From contig NZ_BDHH01000002.1 of NCBI RefSeq assembly GCF_001748365.1, positions 293,023 through 357,022 of the forward strand: a stretch of DNA of 64,000 nucleotides, given 5' to 3'. This document shows positions 26,782 to 36,157 of the stretch, piece after piece (position 1 is the first letter of the stretch; each line of letters begins with the position of its first letter). The notes beneath the pieces were generated by a model. The model did not search any database. It saw only the letters and a program-made list of their open reading frames with translations, and had not been told where the DNA came from. Source of the stretch: Fusibacter sp. 3D3 (lineage in GTDB: Bacteria; Bacillota; Clostridia; Peptostreptococcales; Acidaminobacteraceae). Both the position numbers and the translations under genes were made by a program.

Positions 26782-26819
26782 AATATCTCCTCATCTTGCC
26801 TCGGTTTTTTAGCACATCA

Positions 26820-26828
26820 ATTATACCA
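26820..26828 (-). promoter_or_regulatory. Extended -10 promoter of pth-mfd
   Basis: TGGTATAAT on the minus strand, directly after the chemoreceptor terminator. A TTGTCA lies 14 bases upstream, too close for an ideal -35. Confidence 0.5.
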
Positions 26829-26829
26829 T

Positions 26830-26864
26830 AAAAAAAGCCTGACAATTATTAAATTGCCAAGCTT
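26830..26864 (-). terminator. Intrinsic terminator of the chemoreceptor gene
   Basis: An imperfect stem AAGCTTGGCAATT with AATTGTCAGGCTT, followed by seven T on the minus strand. Confidence 0.75.
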
Positions 26865-26900
26865 TTAATAGATTCATTTTCGAGTTACATTTAAAACCTG

Positions 26901-28925
26901 CTAAATTTTAAATTTAGAAATTTCTTGATTTAATACCGTTGCAAGCTCGTTGAGCTTTTCAGCCGATTTAGCGACTTCTTCAATCGCAAAGACTTGTTGA
27001 TCCATAGTCGCATTCATCAGCTCAGATGCAGCAGCAGTTTCTTCGCTCACTGCCGAAATGCTTTCAATGGACTCAACAATGTTGTTTTTATCCTGATTGA
27101 GTTCGCTAACAGATACTGAAATACGTTTAATGCCTTGATTAATGGCATTAATGGCACCTGAAATCTCATCAAATTGGTCGTTCACATCATAGACGGCTTG
27201 AGTTTGTTCTTTAGAAATCGTCTGAACTTCAGTCATACTGGTTACCGTTTTATTACTATCACTTTGGATATTGACAATAATTTCTCTGATTTCCTCAGTC
27301 GACTTAGCAGATTCTTCTGCTAATTTTCTGATTTCTTCTGCAACTACTGCAAATCCTCTTCCAAATTCTCCAGCTCTAGCGGCTTCGATTGAAGCATTCA
27401 AAGCCAGTAAATTCGTTTGCTCAGAAATGGATGAAATCGTATTTAAAATATTGCCAATGGACTGGGTTTTACCATTAAGGGCATGAATTGCTTCACTTAT
27501 TTTCAAATTGGCATCATCATTTAACTTCGTTTTTTCTCTCAATTGATGAATAGACGATAATCCCTTTTCATTCGCTTCTAATACTTTAGATGAAGCCTCT
27601 AACATATCGCTTGTATTGCTGTTGAGTGCTTCAAATTTATTAGCCAATTGATTGACATGCATCGCACCTTTTTCCGCATCAGCAGCTTGTTCCTGTGCTC
27701 CTTTTGAAATATCCGCCACACTTCTTGAGATTTCATCCACAGAAGCACTGGTTTCTTCAGATGTCGCTGCTAGATTTTCTGCAGCATAGCTGACTTCTTG
27801 AGTCACCCCTTGAACGCTCTTGATCATAGCCCCGATACTTTCAAATGCATTTGCCATGTAATTCGCCAAATGATTAATTTCATCGTTCGAGTGAATTGTG
27901 GCTACCGCTGTCAAATCCCCATTTTTAGCTTTTTCCATAACGCCCACAATTTTCTTGATATTGTTTCCGATTTTTGTTGTGGAAATAAAGATTATAATCA
28001 ACGAGATTAGCAAAATAGCGATGCCATATAAAATAATCGTCCAAGTGATTGCTGCGATATCTTCTATGATTTCACTTTCAGAGAAAGTCGCTACAATATA
28101 CCAATTGACTTTCTGGATGGGTTCAACAAGCACCAAATTTTCGCTTTTTTTACCCTCAATATCAACCTTGTATTTAACCACTTGATCACTGCCTGATTTA
28201 AGGGCTTCATTAATCTCAGGAACAGGCACTTCTTTGCCAATAAGCGTTGGATCTGGTGATGTCATCATCAGCAAATTGCCATCTACAAGCGTTGGATAGC
28301 CTGTTTGTCCTATGGTAATTGAATTCACAAGTTCAGAAAGTTTTTCTAAACTCAAATCAATCCCAATAACGCCAATTTGTTTTTTATTCTTGTCCAATAC
28401 CTTCGCCGTACACGTTACGACCAGTTGATCTGTATTCGCATCAACATAAGGCTGAGTCCAAACCACAGCATCCGTTGCAAGTGCATCTTGATACCAAGGT
28501 CTCACCCTTGGATCATACCCAACTGGCAATTCTGTAAGCGGTCTCATAATCATTTCGCCTTTTTCGGTACCCAAATACATAAATAGAATATTGGGATAGG
28601 ATCCAATCACCTCATCAATATAGGATTCAAGTCTTTTGAGATCTGTCGCTGATCCATCATAGCCAGCGAACTCATCCGATTTTAATGCAGCCGTAACAAC
28701 CCCTTCATATTCAGCTAAAAACCCTTCAATGATGAGCTCAGTTGATTTAGAAAGTTCCCTTGCCGTCGCTTCAAAATTAGTGGTCAATACATTTTTAGAA
28801 ATGAGATACACTGAAAAATTCAAAGTTGCGACCCCAATAATTAAAATCAAACTCATAATCATAAGAAACTTTACCTTGATCGAACTTCTACCTTTTTCCC
28901 GTTTAACTTTTTCTCTTTTTCCCAT
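26901..28925 (-). CDS. Methyl-accepting chemotaxis protein with dCache sensor
   Basis: A 674-residue transmembrane chemoreceptor: a basic start ([13 protein letters not shown]), membrane helix 1 (about 20-40), a large extracytoplasmic double-Cache domain (about 45-285; motifs RPWYQDA and [11 protein letters not shown]), membrane helix 2 (about 295-318), HAMP, and the long coiled-coil signalling domain with its conserved tip ([20 protein letters not shown]). dCache domains mostly bind amino acids or small organic ions; the ligand is unknown. No C-terminal CheR-tether pentapeptide is evident. It has its own promoter and terminator, and splits the usual prs-pth neighbourhood. Confidence 0.95.
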   Translation of the reverse strand: MGKREKVKREKGRSSIKVKFLMIMSLILIIGVATLNFSVYLISKNVLTTNFEATARELSKSTELIIEGFLAEYEGVVTAALKSDEFAGYDGSATDLKRLESYIDEVIGSYPNILFMYLGTEKGEMIMRPLTELPVGYDPRVRPWYQDALATDAVVWTQPYVDANTDQLVVTCTAKVLDKNKKQIGVIGIDLSLEKLSELVNSITIGQTGYPTLVDGNLLMMTSPDPTLIGKEVPVPEINEALKSGSDQVVKYKVDIEGKKSENLVLVEPIQKVNWYIVATFSESEIIEDIAAITWTIILYGIAILLISLIIIFISTTKIGNNIKKIVGVMEKAKNGDLTAVATIHSNDEINHLANYMANAFESIGAMIKSVQGVTQEVSYAAENLAATSEETSASVDEISRSVADISKGAQEQAADAEKGAMHVNQLANKFEALNSNTSDMLEASSKVLEANEKGLSSIHQLREKTKLNDDANLKISEAIHALNGKTQSIGNILNTISSISEQTNLLALNASIEAARAGEFGRGFAVVAEEIRKLAEESAKSTEEIREIIVNIQSDSNKTVTSMTEVQTISKEQTQAVYDVNDQFDEISGAINAINQGIKRISVSVSELNQDKNNIVESIESISAVSEETAAASELMNATMDQQVFAIEEVAKSAEKLNELATVLNQEISKFKI

Positions 28926-28964
28926 AATTAATGCCTCCTATACTTTAAACATTACCCATGTCAT

Positions 28965-28994
28965 ATTATACCATCGTTAACACCCTGTTCACAA
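28965..28994 (-). promoter_or_regulatory. Promoter of the chemoreceptor gene
   Basis: TTGTGA (28989-28994) and TATAAT (28965-28970) with spacer 18 on the minus strand; the -10 is extended (TGGTATAAT). Confidence 0.6.
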
Positions 28995-29016
28995 TTAAAG
29001 TTTACAAAAATTTAAT

Positions 29017-29050
29017 AAAAGGGCAAAACTTCTAATAAGTTCGCCCTTTT
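29017..29050 (-). terminator. Intrinsic terminator of glmU-prs
   Basis: AAAAGGGC (29017-29024) pairs with GCCCTTTT (29043-29050), with an inner AACTT/AAGTT stem. On the minus strand it ends in TTTT and an AT-rich tract. Confidence 0.8.
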
Positions 29051-29072
29051 ATTTATTATTGTGCACTCATTT

Positions 29073-30026
29073 CTAATCAAACAATTTACTGACGGAATCA
29101 TTATTGAAAATTCTTCGGATGGCTTCTGCAAAAATAGGGGCCACTGATAAAAGCGTAATATTATCGAGCTCTTTGAATTCAGGTGATAAATTAATGGTAT
29201 CTAATACCACCAATTCCTTTATCGCCGAATTTCTGATCCGCTCAAGTGCCGGCCCTGAGAAAACACCATGCGTACAACATGCATAGACATCTTTAGCACC
29301 CATATCTTTAAGCGCTTTAGCTGCGTTTACGATGGTGCCTGCAGTATCAATCATATCATCAATCAAAATTACATTCTTACCTTCAATATCACCGATGATA
29401 TTCATAATTTCTGAAACATTGGCTTCAGGTCTTCTCTTGTCAACAATTGCAATCGGTGCGTCCAGTTTATATGAAAAATCACGTGTTCTTGTGACACTTC
29501 CTAAATCGGGGGAAACCGCCACAAGATTTTCAATGTTTTTACTTTTAAAATATTCTGCTAATATCGGGACACCTCTTAAATGATCCAGTGGAATATCAAA
29601 ATACCCCTGAATCTGTGACGCATGTAAATCCATAGTCAAAACGCGATCTGCACCAGCTGCTACAATGAGATTTGCAACAAGTTTTGCCGAGATTGGATCT
29701 CTTGCTTTTGCTTTCCGATCTTGTCTTGCATAACCATAATAGGGAATCACAGCTGTAATGCGCCCCGCCGATGCTCTTTTAAGTGCATCAATCATGATTA
29801 AAAGCTCCATTAAATAGTCGTTTACATGTGGAAGTGAAAAAGATTGAACGACATAGACATCCACACCTCTAACAGTTTCGTTAATATTTACTGATATTTC
29901 ACCATCACTAAACGTCTTTACGATACTGTCGCCCAAAGGGAGTCCCAGTTCACCACAAATTGCTTTAGCAAGCTCTTGGTTGGCATTACCAGAAAACACC
30001 TTTATTTTTCTGCCCCTTGTATGCAT
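29073..30026 (-). CDS. prs: Ribose-phosphate pyrophosphokinase
   Basis: A 317-residue class I PRPP synthetase that makes phosphoribosyl pyrophosphate from ribose 5-phosphate and ATP, feeding purine, pyrimidine, NAD and amino-acid synthesis. Visible: the ATP-binding [13 protein letters not shown] start, the [20 protein letters not shown] loop and the PRPP motif [13 protein letters not shown]. Length is typical. It starts 9 bases after glmU behind AGGAGG, the same gcaD-prs pair as in Bacillus, and ends with a terminator. Confidence 0.97.
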   Translation of the reverse strand: MHTRGRKIKVFSGNANQELAKAICGELGLPLGDSIVKTFSDGEISVNINETVRGVDVYVVQSFSLPHVNDYLMELLIMIDALKRASAGRITAVIPYYGYARQDRKAKARDPISAKLVANLIVAAGADRVLTMDLHASQIQGYFDIPLDHLRGVPILAEYFKSKNIENLVAVSPDLGSVTRTRDFSYKLDAPIAIVDKRRPEANVSEIMNIIGDIEGKNVILIDDMIDTAGTIVNAAKALKDMGAKDVYACCTHGVFSGPALERIRNSAIKELVVLDTINLSPEFKELDNITLLSVAPIFAEAIRRIFNNDSVSKLFD

Positions 30027-30035
30027 TGCTTCCTC

Positions 30036-31403
30036 CTAAACCTTCTTTTGATATTTACTAGACCAATTGGTCTTAATCACTTGTCTTTCGCGTGCAATTG
30101 CTAGCGCACCTTCAGGTACATCGTCCGTTATGGTTGAGCCTGCTGCCACATAAGCACCTTTTCCGATTTTAACAGGCGCTACCAAGTTTGAATTACAGCC
30201 AATAAACGCATGATCCTCGATCTGAGTCAAATGCTTCTTTGTGCCATCGTAGTTGACGAATACAACACCACACCCCACATTGACATGCGTTCCGATTTCG
30301 CCATCACCCACATAAGTGAGATGTGATACTTTTGAAAAATCACCTATTCTGCTATTTTTCACTTCAACAAAATCACCAATTTTAACATGCTTTCCGATAT
30401 CCGATTTTGGTCTTAAATAAGCATAAGGCCCAATAGAAGCATTGTCATCTACTTTTGAATCGACTAGGGTAGAATGTTTAACGCTTACGCCCTCACTGAT
30501 CTTTGAATTCTTAATATCTGCACTAGGTCCGATCATACATGAGTCTCCAATGATCGTGTTGCCTTGTAAGATACTATTCGGATAAATAACAGTGTCTTTT
30601 CCAATTTGAACGTCTATCTCAATATAGATGCTTGATGGGGAAATCATCGTTACACCTTCTAGCATCCACTTCTTCTTAATGCTCTGTTGCATGTATTCAT
30701 CTGCAAGCGAAAGATTGTAGCGATCATTAATGCCCATCACTTCATAATCATCTTCTGCTACCATAACACCAATTTTCCCTTGTTGTTTTAAAATCAGCTC
30801 AAAAATATCCGTTAGGTAATATTCATTTTGCTCATTGTCATTTTCAAGTTGTTTAAGCAGCGTCTTTAAGATTGGTGCTTTCACAATCATAATGCCTGAA
30901 TTGATTTCTTTGATTTCAAGTTCTTCTGGTGTGGCGTCTTTATGTTCAACAATTCTTTCAAAGCCTCTAGAGCCTCTTACAATTCTACCATAACCCTTTG
31001 GATCATCTACCTTGGTCGAAAGTACAGTCGCATCATTATCACCGTTTTGATGCATGGATACAAAATCATTTAGAGTCGCTTTTGAAAGCAATGGTACATC
31101 TCCAAACAAGATGAGAATATCCCCTTCCATAATATAGTCATCTGCCATCATGACCGCATGCCCTGTGCCAAGTTGTACATTTTGCTCCACAAATTTTACA
31201 GGTGCGCCCTTGAGCTGCTCTATAACCTGTTCTTTCCCATGGCCCACAACACATATAATATTCTCACTGTTTACAGATTGTGCAACTCTTATAACATGTT
31301 CTACCATTGACATGCCAGAAACGTTATGTAGAACCTTGGGTAAACTTGATCTCATACGCCTGCCATGCCCTGCTGCAAGTATCACTGTGGTCAATTTTTT
31401 CAT
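30036..31403 (-). CDS. glmU: Bifunctional GlmU (N-acetylglucosamine-1-phosphate uridyltransferase / glucosamine-1-phosphate acetyltransferase)
   Basis: A 455-residue enzyme making UDP-GlcNAc for peptidoglycan. The N-terminal uridyltransferase begins VILAAGHGRRMRSSLPKV, the pyrophosphorylase signature; the C-terminal half (from about 250) is a left-handed beta helix of hexapeptide repeats with the VNYDGTKKH acetyltransferase site. Length is standard. In Bacillus spoVG is its upstream neighbour; here the 10-kb glutamate-polymer island lies between. The gene has its own extended -10 promoter upstream. Confidence 0.97.
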   Translation of the reverse strand: MKKLTTVILAAGHGRRMRSSLPKVLHNVSGMSMVEHVIRVAQSVNSENIICVVGHGKEQVIEQLKGAPVKFVEQNVQLGTGHAVMMADDYIMEGDILILFGDVPLLSKATLNDFVSMHQNGDNDATVLSTKVDDPKGYGRIVRGSRGFERIVEHKDATPEELEIKEINSGIMIVKAPILKTLLKQLENDNEQNEYYLTDIFELILKQQGKIGVMVAEDDYEVMGINDRYNLSLADEYMQQSIKKKWMLEGVTMISPSSIYIEIDVQIGKDTVIYPNSILQGNTIIGDSCMIGPSADIKNSKISEGVSVKHSTLVDSKVDDNASIGPYAYLRPKSDIGKHVKIGDFVEVKNSRIGDFSKVSHLTYVGDGEIGTHVNVGCGVVFVNYDGTKKHLTQIEDHAFIGCNSNLVAPVKIGKGAYVAAGSTITDDVPEGALAIARERQVIKTNWSSKYQKKV

Positions 31404-31444
31404 CTCTTATCAACTCCAAATCTGATTTGATTTTACCACGCAAG

Positions 31445-31453
31445 ATTATATCA
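31445..31453 (-). promoter_or_regulatory. Extended -10 promoter of glmU-prs
   Basis: TGATATAAT on the minus strand, about 40 bases before glmU; the -35 region is weak. Confidence 0.5.
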
Positions 31454-31525
31454 TTTTTATACAGAAAACTAAACCTTTATTCTAAAAAAATGAAAAAAAG
31501 TTCGTAAAAAGTAACAATTAAAGGC

Positions 31526-31558
31526 AAAAGAGCGGCACAACATCTGCACCACTCTTTT
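31526..31558 (-). terminator. Intrinsic terminator of the ggt unit
   Basis: AAAAGAGCGG (31526-31535) and CCACTCTTTT (31549-31558) form a G-U-containing stem; the minus-strand transcript ends CTCTTTT. It marks the downstream border of the accessory island. Confidence 0.65.
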
Positions 31559-31592
31559 ATTATACAATATGACTTAACTCATTTGTTTGATC

Positions 31593-33425
31593 CTAGTATC
31601 CTAAAGCTTTGCCATCACGACGTGGATCAGCGCCACCTTCTAAAGTACCATCTTCCAAATATTTGACTGCGTTTACAGAACCAAATGATCGACTCCAATC
31701 ATCACTAAGTTTAACAATATGTCCTATTGCTTCGAGTTCAGCAATGACTTCTGCAGGTACTCTTGTCTCAATTGTAATCGTATTCTTATTGAATCCGCTA
31801 ATTCTAGGGGCATCTATCGCTTCTTGCATGCCCATATCATGGTCAACAAGATTAGAGATGATCTGTGCAACCGTTGAGATAATCGTCGTTCCACCAGGTG
31901 TTCCTAAAACAGCAAAGGGTTTACCCTCTTTTAGAACAATTGTAGGTGTCATAGATGACAGTGGTGTTTTGCCACCTGCTATTGAATTGGGATGATCTGC
32001 TTGAGTTACGAAATCTGCCATTTCATCATTCATGACGAAGCCATATCCTGGAACTGCTACTTTTGATCCAAATACATAGTTGACCGTTTGGGTTACCGCT
32101 ACGATGTTGCCTTTATGATCTGCTACTGAATAATGTGTTGTATCCTCATGTTCAAACATCCAAGGATCATCTGGTATTACATTTTCAGCAGAAACGCTTA
32201 AATCAATTTTATCTGCTAATTTTTTTGCATAAGTTTTATTCATTAAACCTTTTAAAGGAACTTCTACAAACTTTGGATCTCCCATATATGCGCCACGATC
32301 CGCATACGCGAGTTTAAAGGCTTCTGAAAAAAGATGCAATTCTTCTGCTGAATTATCTGCCATTGATGGTAAATCAAAGTTCTCAAGAATATTTAAAATT
32401 TCTAAAACAATTGTACCTCCTGAAGAAGGCGTTGGAGAAGAAATGATTTCATAGCCTCTGTACGTGCCCTTTACAGGTTCAGTCACTTCCACTTGATAGT
32501 TTGCCATGTCGTCCATTGTGAAAACCCCACCGTACTTGTTGACAGAGGCTACAACCGCTTCAGCAATTTCACCTTTGTAGAACACATCTGCGCCCTGTGC
32601 CATAATGAGCTCAAGTGCTTTTGCATACTCCGGATTTTTGAAATTTTCTCCGATTTCATAAGGATACTTGATCCCATCGATCTCTTTTAAGAAGAGCTCT
32701 CCACTCTCAGAGTAAAGTAATAATTTATCATAATTGTTTTTCATATCACTTGATAAAGTCGGTGTAACAGTAACGCCTTTTTTAGCAAGTTCTATAATAG
32801 GTGTCAATATTTCTTCTTTTGACATTGTGCCATAGTGCTCAAGTGCGTATAATAATCCCGCCACATTGCCAGGTACGCCAACTGATTTTCCACCTAATTT
32901 ATTTTGTTCGCCAATAACTACTGATTTGCCCTCTGCATCTGTATAACTCTGCCACATATCTGGCGTTGCAGCCATAGGTGCTCTCTCTCTAAAGTCGATA
33001 AAAAGCGTTTCGCCATCTTCAGTTCTAAGTGTCATAAAACCGCCGCCACCAAGACCAGATGAGTTTGGTTCTGCAAGTCCAAGAGCAAAGCCAACTGCCA
33101 CTGCTGCATCTACTGCATTACCGCCTTTTTCCATTATTTCTTTACCAATTTTTGAAGCTTCATACTTGCCTGATGAAACCACACCCGTGGTGCCTTTTGC
33201 ATCTCGACCCGTCTTCGTAAGCACGCCATCTGCATCGAAGAGCACGAAATCGTCAAGTGAAGTATAAGCCGATTCAGAATCACTTTCTCCGGTTGATTCA
33301 TTCGCCAATGCCACTGTTTCCCCAGATGGTTCCTGAGCTGCCGGCGCCTGTGCAGCTGGTGCTGCACAGCCAGCAAGTAACAATACGACGAGCATAAATG
33401 CAATGATACTTTTAGTCATTTTCAT
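31593..33425 (-). CDS. ggt: Gamma-glutamyltransferase, exported lipoprotein
   Basis: A 610-residue N-terminal-nucleophile hydrolase. The N-terminus is a lipoprotein signal with lipobox LAGC (Cys20), followed by an Ala/Pro/Glu/Ser linker to about residue 55. R147 in DFRERAP corresponds to the arginine that holds the gamma-glutamyl carboxylate. Self-cleavage is expected before T429 in the DTTHYSV motif, giving large and small subunits; the SSPTPSSGG and PLSSMTPT segments are present. Ggt cleaves or transfers gamma-glutamyl groups; CapD, which anchors poly-gamma-glutamate, is a relative. Downstream of a polymer synthesis operon and a zinc hydrolase, trimming or anchoring of poly-gamma-glutamate is likely, with glutathione use the alternative. 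Confidence 0.9.
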   Translation of the reverse strand: MKMTKSIIAFMLVVLLLAGCAAPAAQAPAAQEPSGETVALANESTGESDSESAYTSLDDFVLFDADGVLTKTGRDAKGTTGVVSSGKYEASKIGKEIMEKGGNAVDAAVAVGFALGLAEPNSSGLGGGGFMTLRTEDGETLFIDFRERAPMAATPDMWQSYTDAEGKSVVIGEQNKLGGKSVGVPGNVAGLLYALEHYGTMSKEEILTPIIELAKKGVTVTPTLSSDMKNNYDKLLLYSESGELFLKEIDGIKYPYEIGENFKNPEYAKALELIMAQGADVFYKGEIAEAVVASVNKYGGVFTMDDMANYQVEVTEPVKGTYRGYEIISSPTPSSGGTIVLEILNILENFDLPSMADNSAEELHLFSEAFKLAYADRGAYMGDPKFVEVPLKGLMNKTYAKKLADKIDLSVSAENVIPDDPWMFEHEDTTHYSVADHKGNIVAVTQTVNYVFGSKVAVPGYGFVMNDEMADFVTQADHPNSIAGGKTPLSSMTPTIVLKEGKPFAVLGTPGGTTIISTVAQIISNLVDHDMGMQEAIDAPRISGFNKNTITIETRVPAEVIAELEAIGHIVKLSDDWSRSFGSVNAVKYLEDGTLEGGADPRRDGKALGY

Positions 33426-33461
33426 AGTTTTATCCCCCTTGATTTTAAAGCCTATTTTACT

Positions 33462-33505
33462 AATGAGTATTGAATCTGGTCATTCAGATTCTATTTATAA
33501 GCATA
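33462..33505. other. Hairpin between the zinc hydrolase and ggt
   Basis: GAATCTG and CAGATTC form a 7-bp stem with a 6-base loop, and GAGTAT/ATACTC further out can extend it. No T-run follows, so it may be a processing or translation-control structure rather than a terminator. Confidence 0.35.
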
Positions 33506-33516
33506 CTCGCAGTTGA

Positions 33517-34662
33517 TTAGTGCAAATATTTACCTAATTGCGGGCCCCCTAAATCTTCCTTTGAAGCCTCTAAAAAAAGTGCTTCATAAGTTGGCACGTT
33601 TGAAAAAGTAACGGGTTTTTCTCCATATTGATTTGAATACGCTTTTGTATACTCAATAATACCTTGAAGATGTCTGCCCACACGTTCCTCTATTGGATGT
33701 CCAGATTCATCATAGGGCACATATAAAAATCCAAGTTCTTGACTTTTTACATAAGATTTATCGATGCCTGTCAGTGCAAGCGCCTCATTTGTCGCCCCTC
33801 TAAGGCGCCCCTGAGAAGCATTAGCGGTTTCCATCAAAAGTGGGATTGTGTCTGTATAGTCTCCAAGTTCACGATGTGTAAGTCCATGAAGATTTGACGG
33901 AGAAGGTTCAAGTGCCATCTGGATTCCTGAAAACTGCAATTCCATAACACCCTCAGCCGCAACGCTCATCCCCTTTTCGTGAGATACGGTGGCATTGATT
34001 ACTGGATATTCTGGCGATGCCTCATGAAGGTCAAAAGTTAAATTCACCTCTTCATTTCTGATGAGTTCAGCGATTGCGAAAGCTGCCTGCTCAGTGGGCG
34101 TTCCATCTGGACGTCCTGGGTAAGCTCTATTGATATTTCTGGTTTCGGAACCTGATAATTGTTGGCCTGAAGCCGCGTGAACATAAACATCTGGATCTGG
34201 CCACTGATCTATTGGATTAGAAGCCCTAGAACCATATCTGAAAGTTCTCGTTCCAGTTTGAGTTGGAATATGAATAAATTGTGGTGACGCTTCCTGAGCA
34301 TCATTATGTGTCATCCCACTGTGGTTTGTATACGGAATCACATAGACAGTACCTTCTTCTATAACCGCATTTTCAATGAAGGTTATGGCGCTTAAATAGC
34401 CCGAAGGTTCGTTGCCATGAGTCCCGCCGAGAATTAAAACTTTTCCGCCTGGTTTAGTCCCCTCAAGGACATAGACCTCTGTATCCATATTTGTATCTTG
34501 AATACCCTCAAAATAATCCGATAGCATTTTCACTTCTTTCACACTAGGCCCTGGCACAATCTCGCCTAAATCTTTTAGTGATAAAAAATTCATACTAGAA
34601 AGCACCATGATAACGATTGCAATAGCTAGGCACAAAGTACCCGTTAGATAATGTTTCTTCAT
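33517..34662 (-). CDS. Membrane-anchored M14/AstE-AspA-type zinc hydrolase
   Basis: A 381-residue protein with one N-terminal membrane helix (about 8-28) and an extracytoplasmic catalytic domain. Zinc ligands of the carboxypeptidase/aspartoacylase fold are visible: H82 and E85 in GGTHGNEPSG and H213 in DLHEASPEYP. RNINRAYPG provides the substrate-binding Asn-Arg pair. Relatives cut amino-acyl amides (succinylglutamate, acetylaspartate) or peptides. Sitting between a permease and gamma-glutamyltransferase in the poly-gamma-glutamate island, it may cut the polymer or remove acyl groups from glutamate; this is inference. It follows the 48-residue membrane gene by ten bases. Confidence 0.75.
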   Translation of the reverse strand: MKKHYLTGTLCLAIAIVIMVLSSMNFLSLKDLGEIVPGPSVKEVKMLSDYFEGIQDTNMDTEVYVLEGTKPGGKVLILGGTHGNEPSGYLSAITFIENAVIEEGTVYVIPYTNHSGMTHNDAQEASPQFIHIPTQTGTRTFRYGSRASNPIDQWPDPDVYVHAASGQQLSGSETRNINRAYPGRPDGTPTEQAAFAIAELIRNEEVNLTFDLHEASPEYPVINATVSHEKGMSVAAEGVMELQFSGIQMALEPSPSNLHGLTHRELGDYTDTIPLLMETANASQGRLRGATNEALALTGIDKSYVKSQELGFLYVPYDESGHPIEERVGRHLQGIIEYTKAYSNQYGEKPVTFSNVPTYEALFLEASKEDLGGPQLGKYLH

Positions 34663-34672
34663 CCTTTGCCCC

Positions 34673-34819
34673 CTATTTAATCATTAAAAATCTTAAAACA
34701 AGTGGAATAATAACAAGTGCTGCATTTGCTTGATGTGTTATTTTTTCTTCTTCAAAAATATGCCATACTACAAAAATAAGCACCAGTGCAATTATACCTC
34801 TATAGATCAAAGTAATCAT
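34673..34819 (-). CDS. 48-residue small membrane protein
   Basis: A short gene with a clear ribosome-binding site (GGAG, 7 bases before ATG at 34819). It fits precisely between the permease (15-base gap) and the zinc hydrolase (10-base gap). The product has two hydrophobic segments (about residues 3-20 and 32-47) joined by a charged turn EEEKITHQ, so it should be a membrane hairpin. I do not recognise the family. It may be an accessory subunit of the DctM-like permease, in the place where a DctQ protein would be expected; that is a guess from position. Confidence 0.7.
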   Translation of the reverse strand: MITLIYRGIIALVLIFVVWHIFEEEKITHQANAALVIIPLVLRFLMIK

Positions 34820-34834
34820 ATGTCATCTCCGTTC

Positions 34835-36112
34835 TTACTTAAATACGATAAATGGCGCAATTTTATCTGAAAACACAATAAATAGAATTGCCCAAATAAT
34901 AATGATTAGGCTTGGCAAAATAAACTTTTTTAGAACTGGTTTATAGTCATCAAGTCCCACAACCTGTGCTGCAAATATACCCGCCAGCGCCGTAGGTGGC
35001 ATCATATCGCCTAAAGATGCAATCAATGAAATTGCAGATGCTGTGACGATCTGACTGCCGCTCAAAAACGCCATCAAGAACGGAACCCCGAGTACAGAGG
35101 CTGAACCATAAGAGGATACGGCGCCAAACAATGGAATTGTAACCGCCATCGCAATGTATCTCAAAGCATCCGGCAGACTAATACAAGCCGTTACGATTAA
35201 GCCACGAACACCTGTTAGCGTCATAATCTGTATAAACATCCCTACGCCCATTAAAATACCTAAAACCGGCAATACACTTTTAATCGATTCCTTGCATACT
35301 TTAGTCACACTAATGCGCTCTCCAGTAAAAGCGCCTACTATGGAGGCAATGATAAAGATCAAAGGCATGCCCAAGTTCGGCAACGTTGGAAAGGCTTTGT
35401 TGATCACCATTAGTCCTAGAGCGATAAATATTGGAATAAATATTTTAACTCCATATTTATCCATTGGCGCGTTGTTTAATTTTGACTTGATGAGATCATA
35501 TTCAAATTTCTTGACATATTTATAGCCAAACATTAGGACAAATAAAAACGCAAGTGGAAAAGTAAGCATTGCAAGTGGCCCTTCAAATCCAACGTATGGA
35601 ATATCTATGCCGCCGCCAATAATCATAACTGGAATATTGACTGGAGGTGCGATCATGCCTAGCAGACCACCCATGGCTATGATGCATGCCGTCTCAAGTG
35701 CCGGGATACCCATGATCATCAAAATTGGTGCCATGATAGATCCTGCTGACAATACCGCTGCAGTCGATGATCCTGTGATCATACCCGGAAACATGATTAC
35801 AAGCATGATCAAACAGAGGAGTAAAGCGGGTGTTTTATTGAATTTTTTTATTATAAGTGCGGAGAGCGCATCAAGCGCCCCAGAATCCTGTATTACTTTC
35901 ATAAAAATCATTGCAGTTGTAATAACCAGTACGGTGTCTACATATGAAAACATCCCTTCCACTAAGTGCCGGAGCGGAAAGCCATAGCCACCTACAAAAG
36001 CGCCCACAATAGCAGCTGCTACCATGGAAATACTCACAGGAAGCTTTAAAATAAAACAACCTGAAACAAACGTTATAATCATAGCTAAAAAAATGATCAA
36101 TTCAATGCTCAT
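34835..36112 (-). CDS. DctM-like TRAP-type large permease
   Basis: A 425-residue protein with about 11-12 membrane helices in an inverted two-halves arrangement. PGMITGSSTAAVLSAGS and LLGMIAPPVNIPV in the first half and FGAVSSYGSAS and DMMPPTALAGI in the second are the paired re-entrant loops of the TRAP DctM / ion-transporter superfamily. A normal TRAP system also has a DctP binding protein and DctQ; neither is seen. Instead a lipoprotein precedes it and a 48-residue membrane protein follows. The substrate is unknown; glutamate or gamma-glutamyl peptides fit the context. Confidence 0.8.
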   Translation of the reverse strand: MSIELIIFLAMIITFVSGCFILKLPVSISMVAAAIVGAFVGGYGFPLRHLVEGMFSYVDTVLVITTAMIFMKVIQDSGALDALSALIIKKFNKTPALLLCLIMLVIMFPGMITGSSTAAVLSAGSIMAPILMIMGIPALETACIIAMGGLLGMIAPPVNIPVMIIGGGIDIPYVGFEGPLAMLTFPLAFLFVLMFGYKYVKKFEYDLIKSKLNNAPMDKYGVKIFIPIFIALGLMVINKAFPTLPNLGMPLIFIIASIVGAFTGERISVTKVCKESIKSVLPVLGILMGVGMFIQIMTLTGVRGLIVTACISLPDALRYIAMAVTIPLFGAVSSYGSASVLGVPFLMAFLSGSQIVTASAISLIASLGDMMPPTALAGIFAAQVVGLDDYKPVLKKFILPSLIIIIWAILFIVFSDKIAPFIVFK

Positions 36113-36157
36113 GAAATGCCTCCCTCAAATTCGCAACAACAACTAGCGTTATACTTT

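Noticed and set aside
34090-34104. Twelve bases (TCAGTGGGCGTT) identical to part of the 148-bp repeat
   Set aside because: It lies inside the conserved coding region of the zinc hydrolase and the match does not extend; chance.
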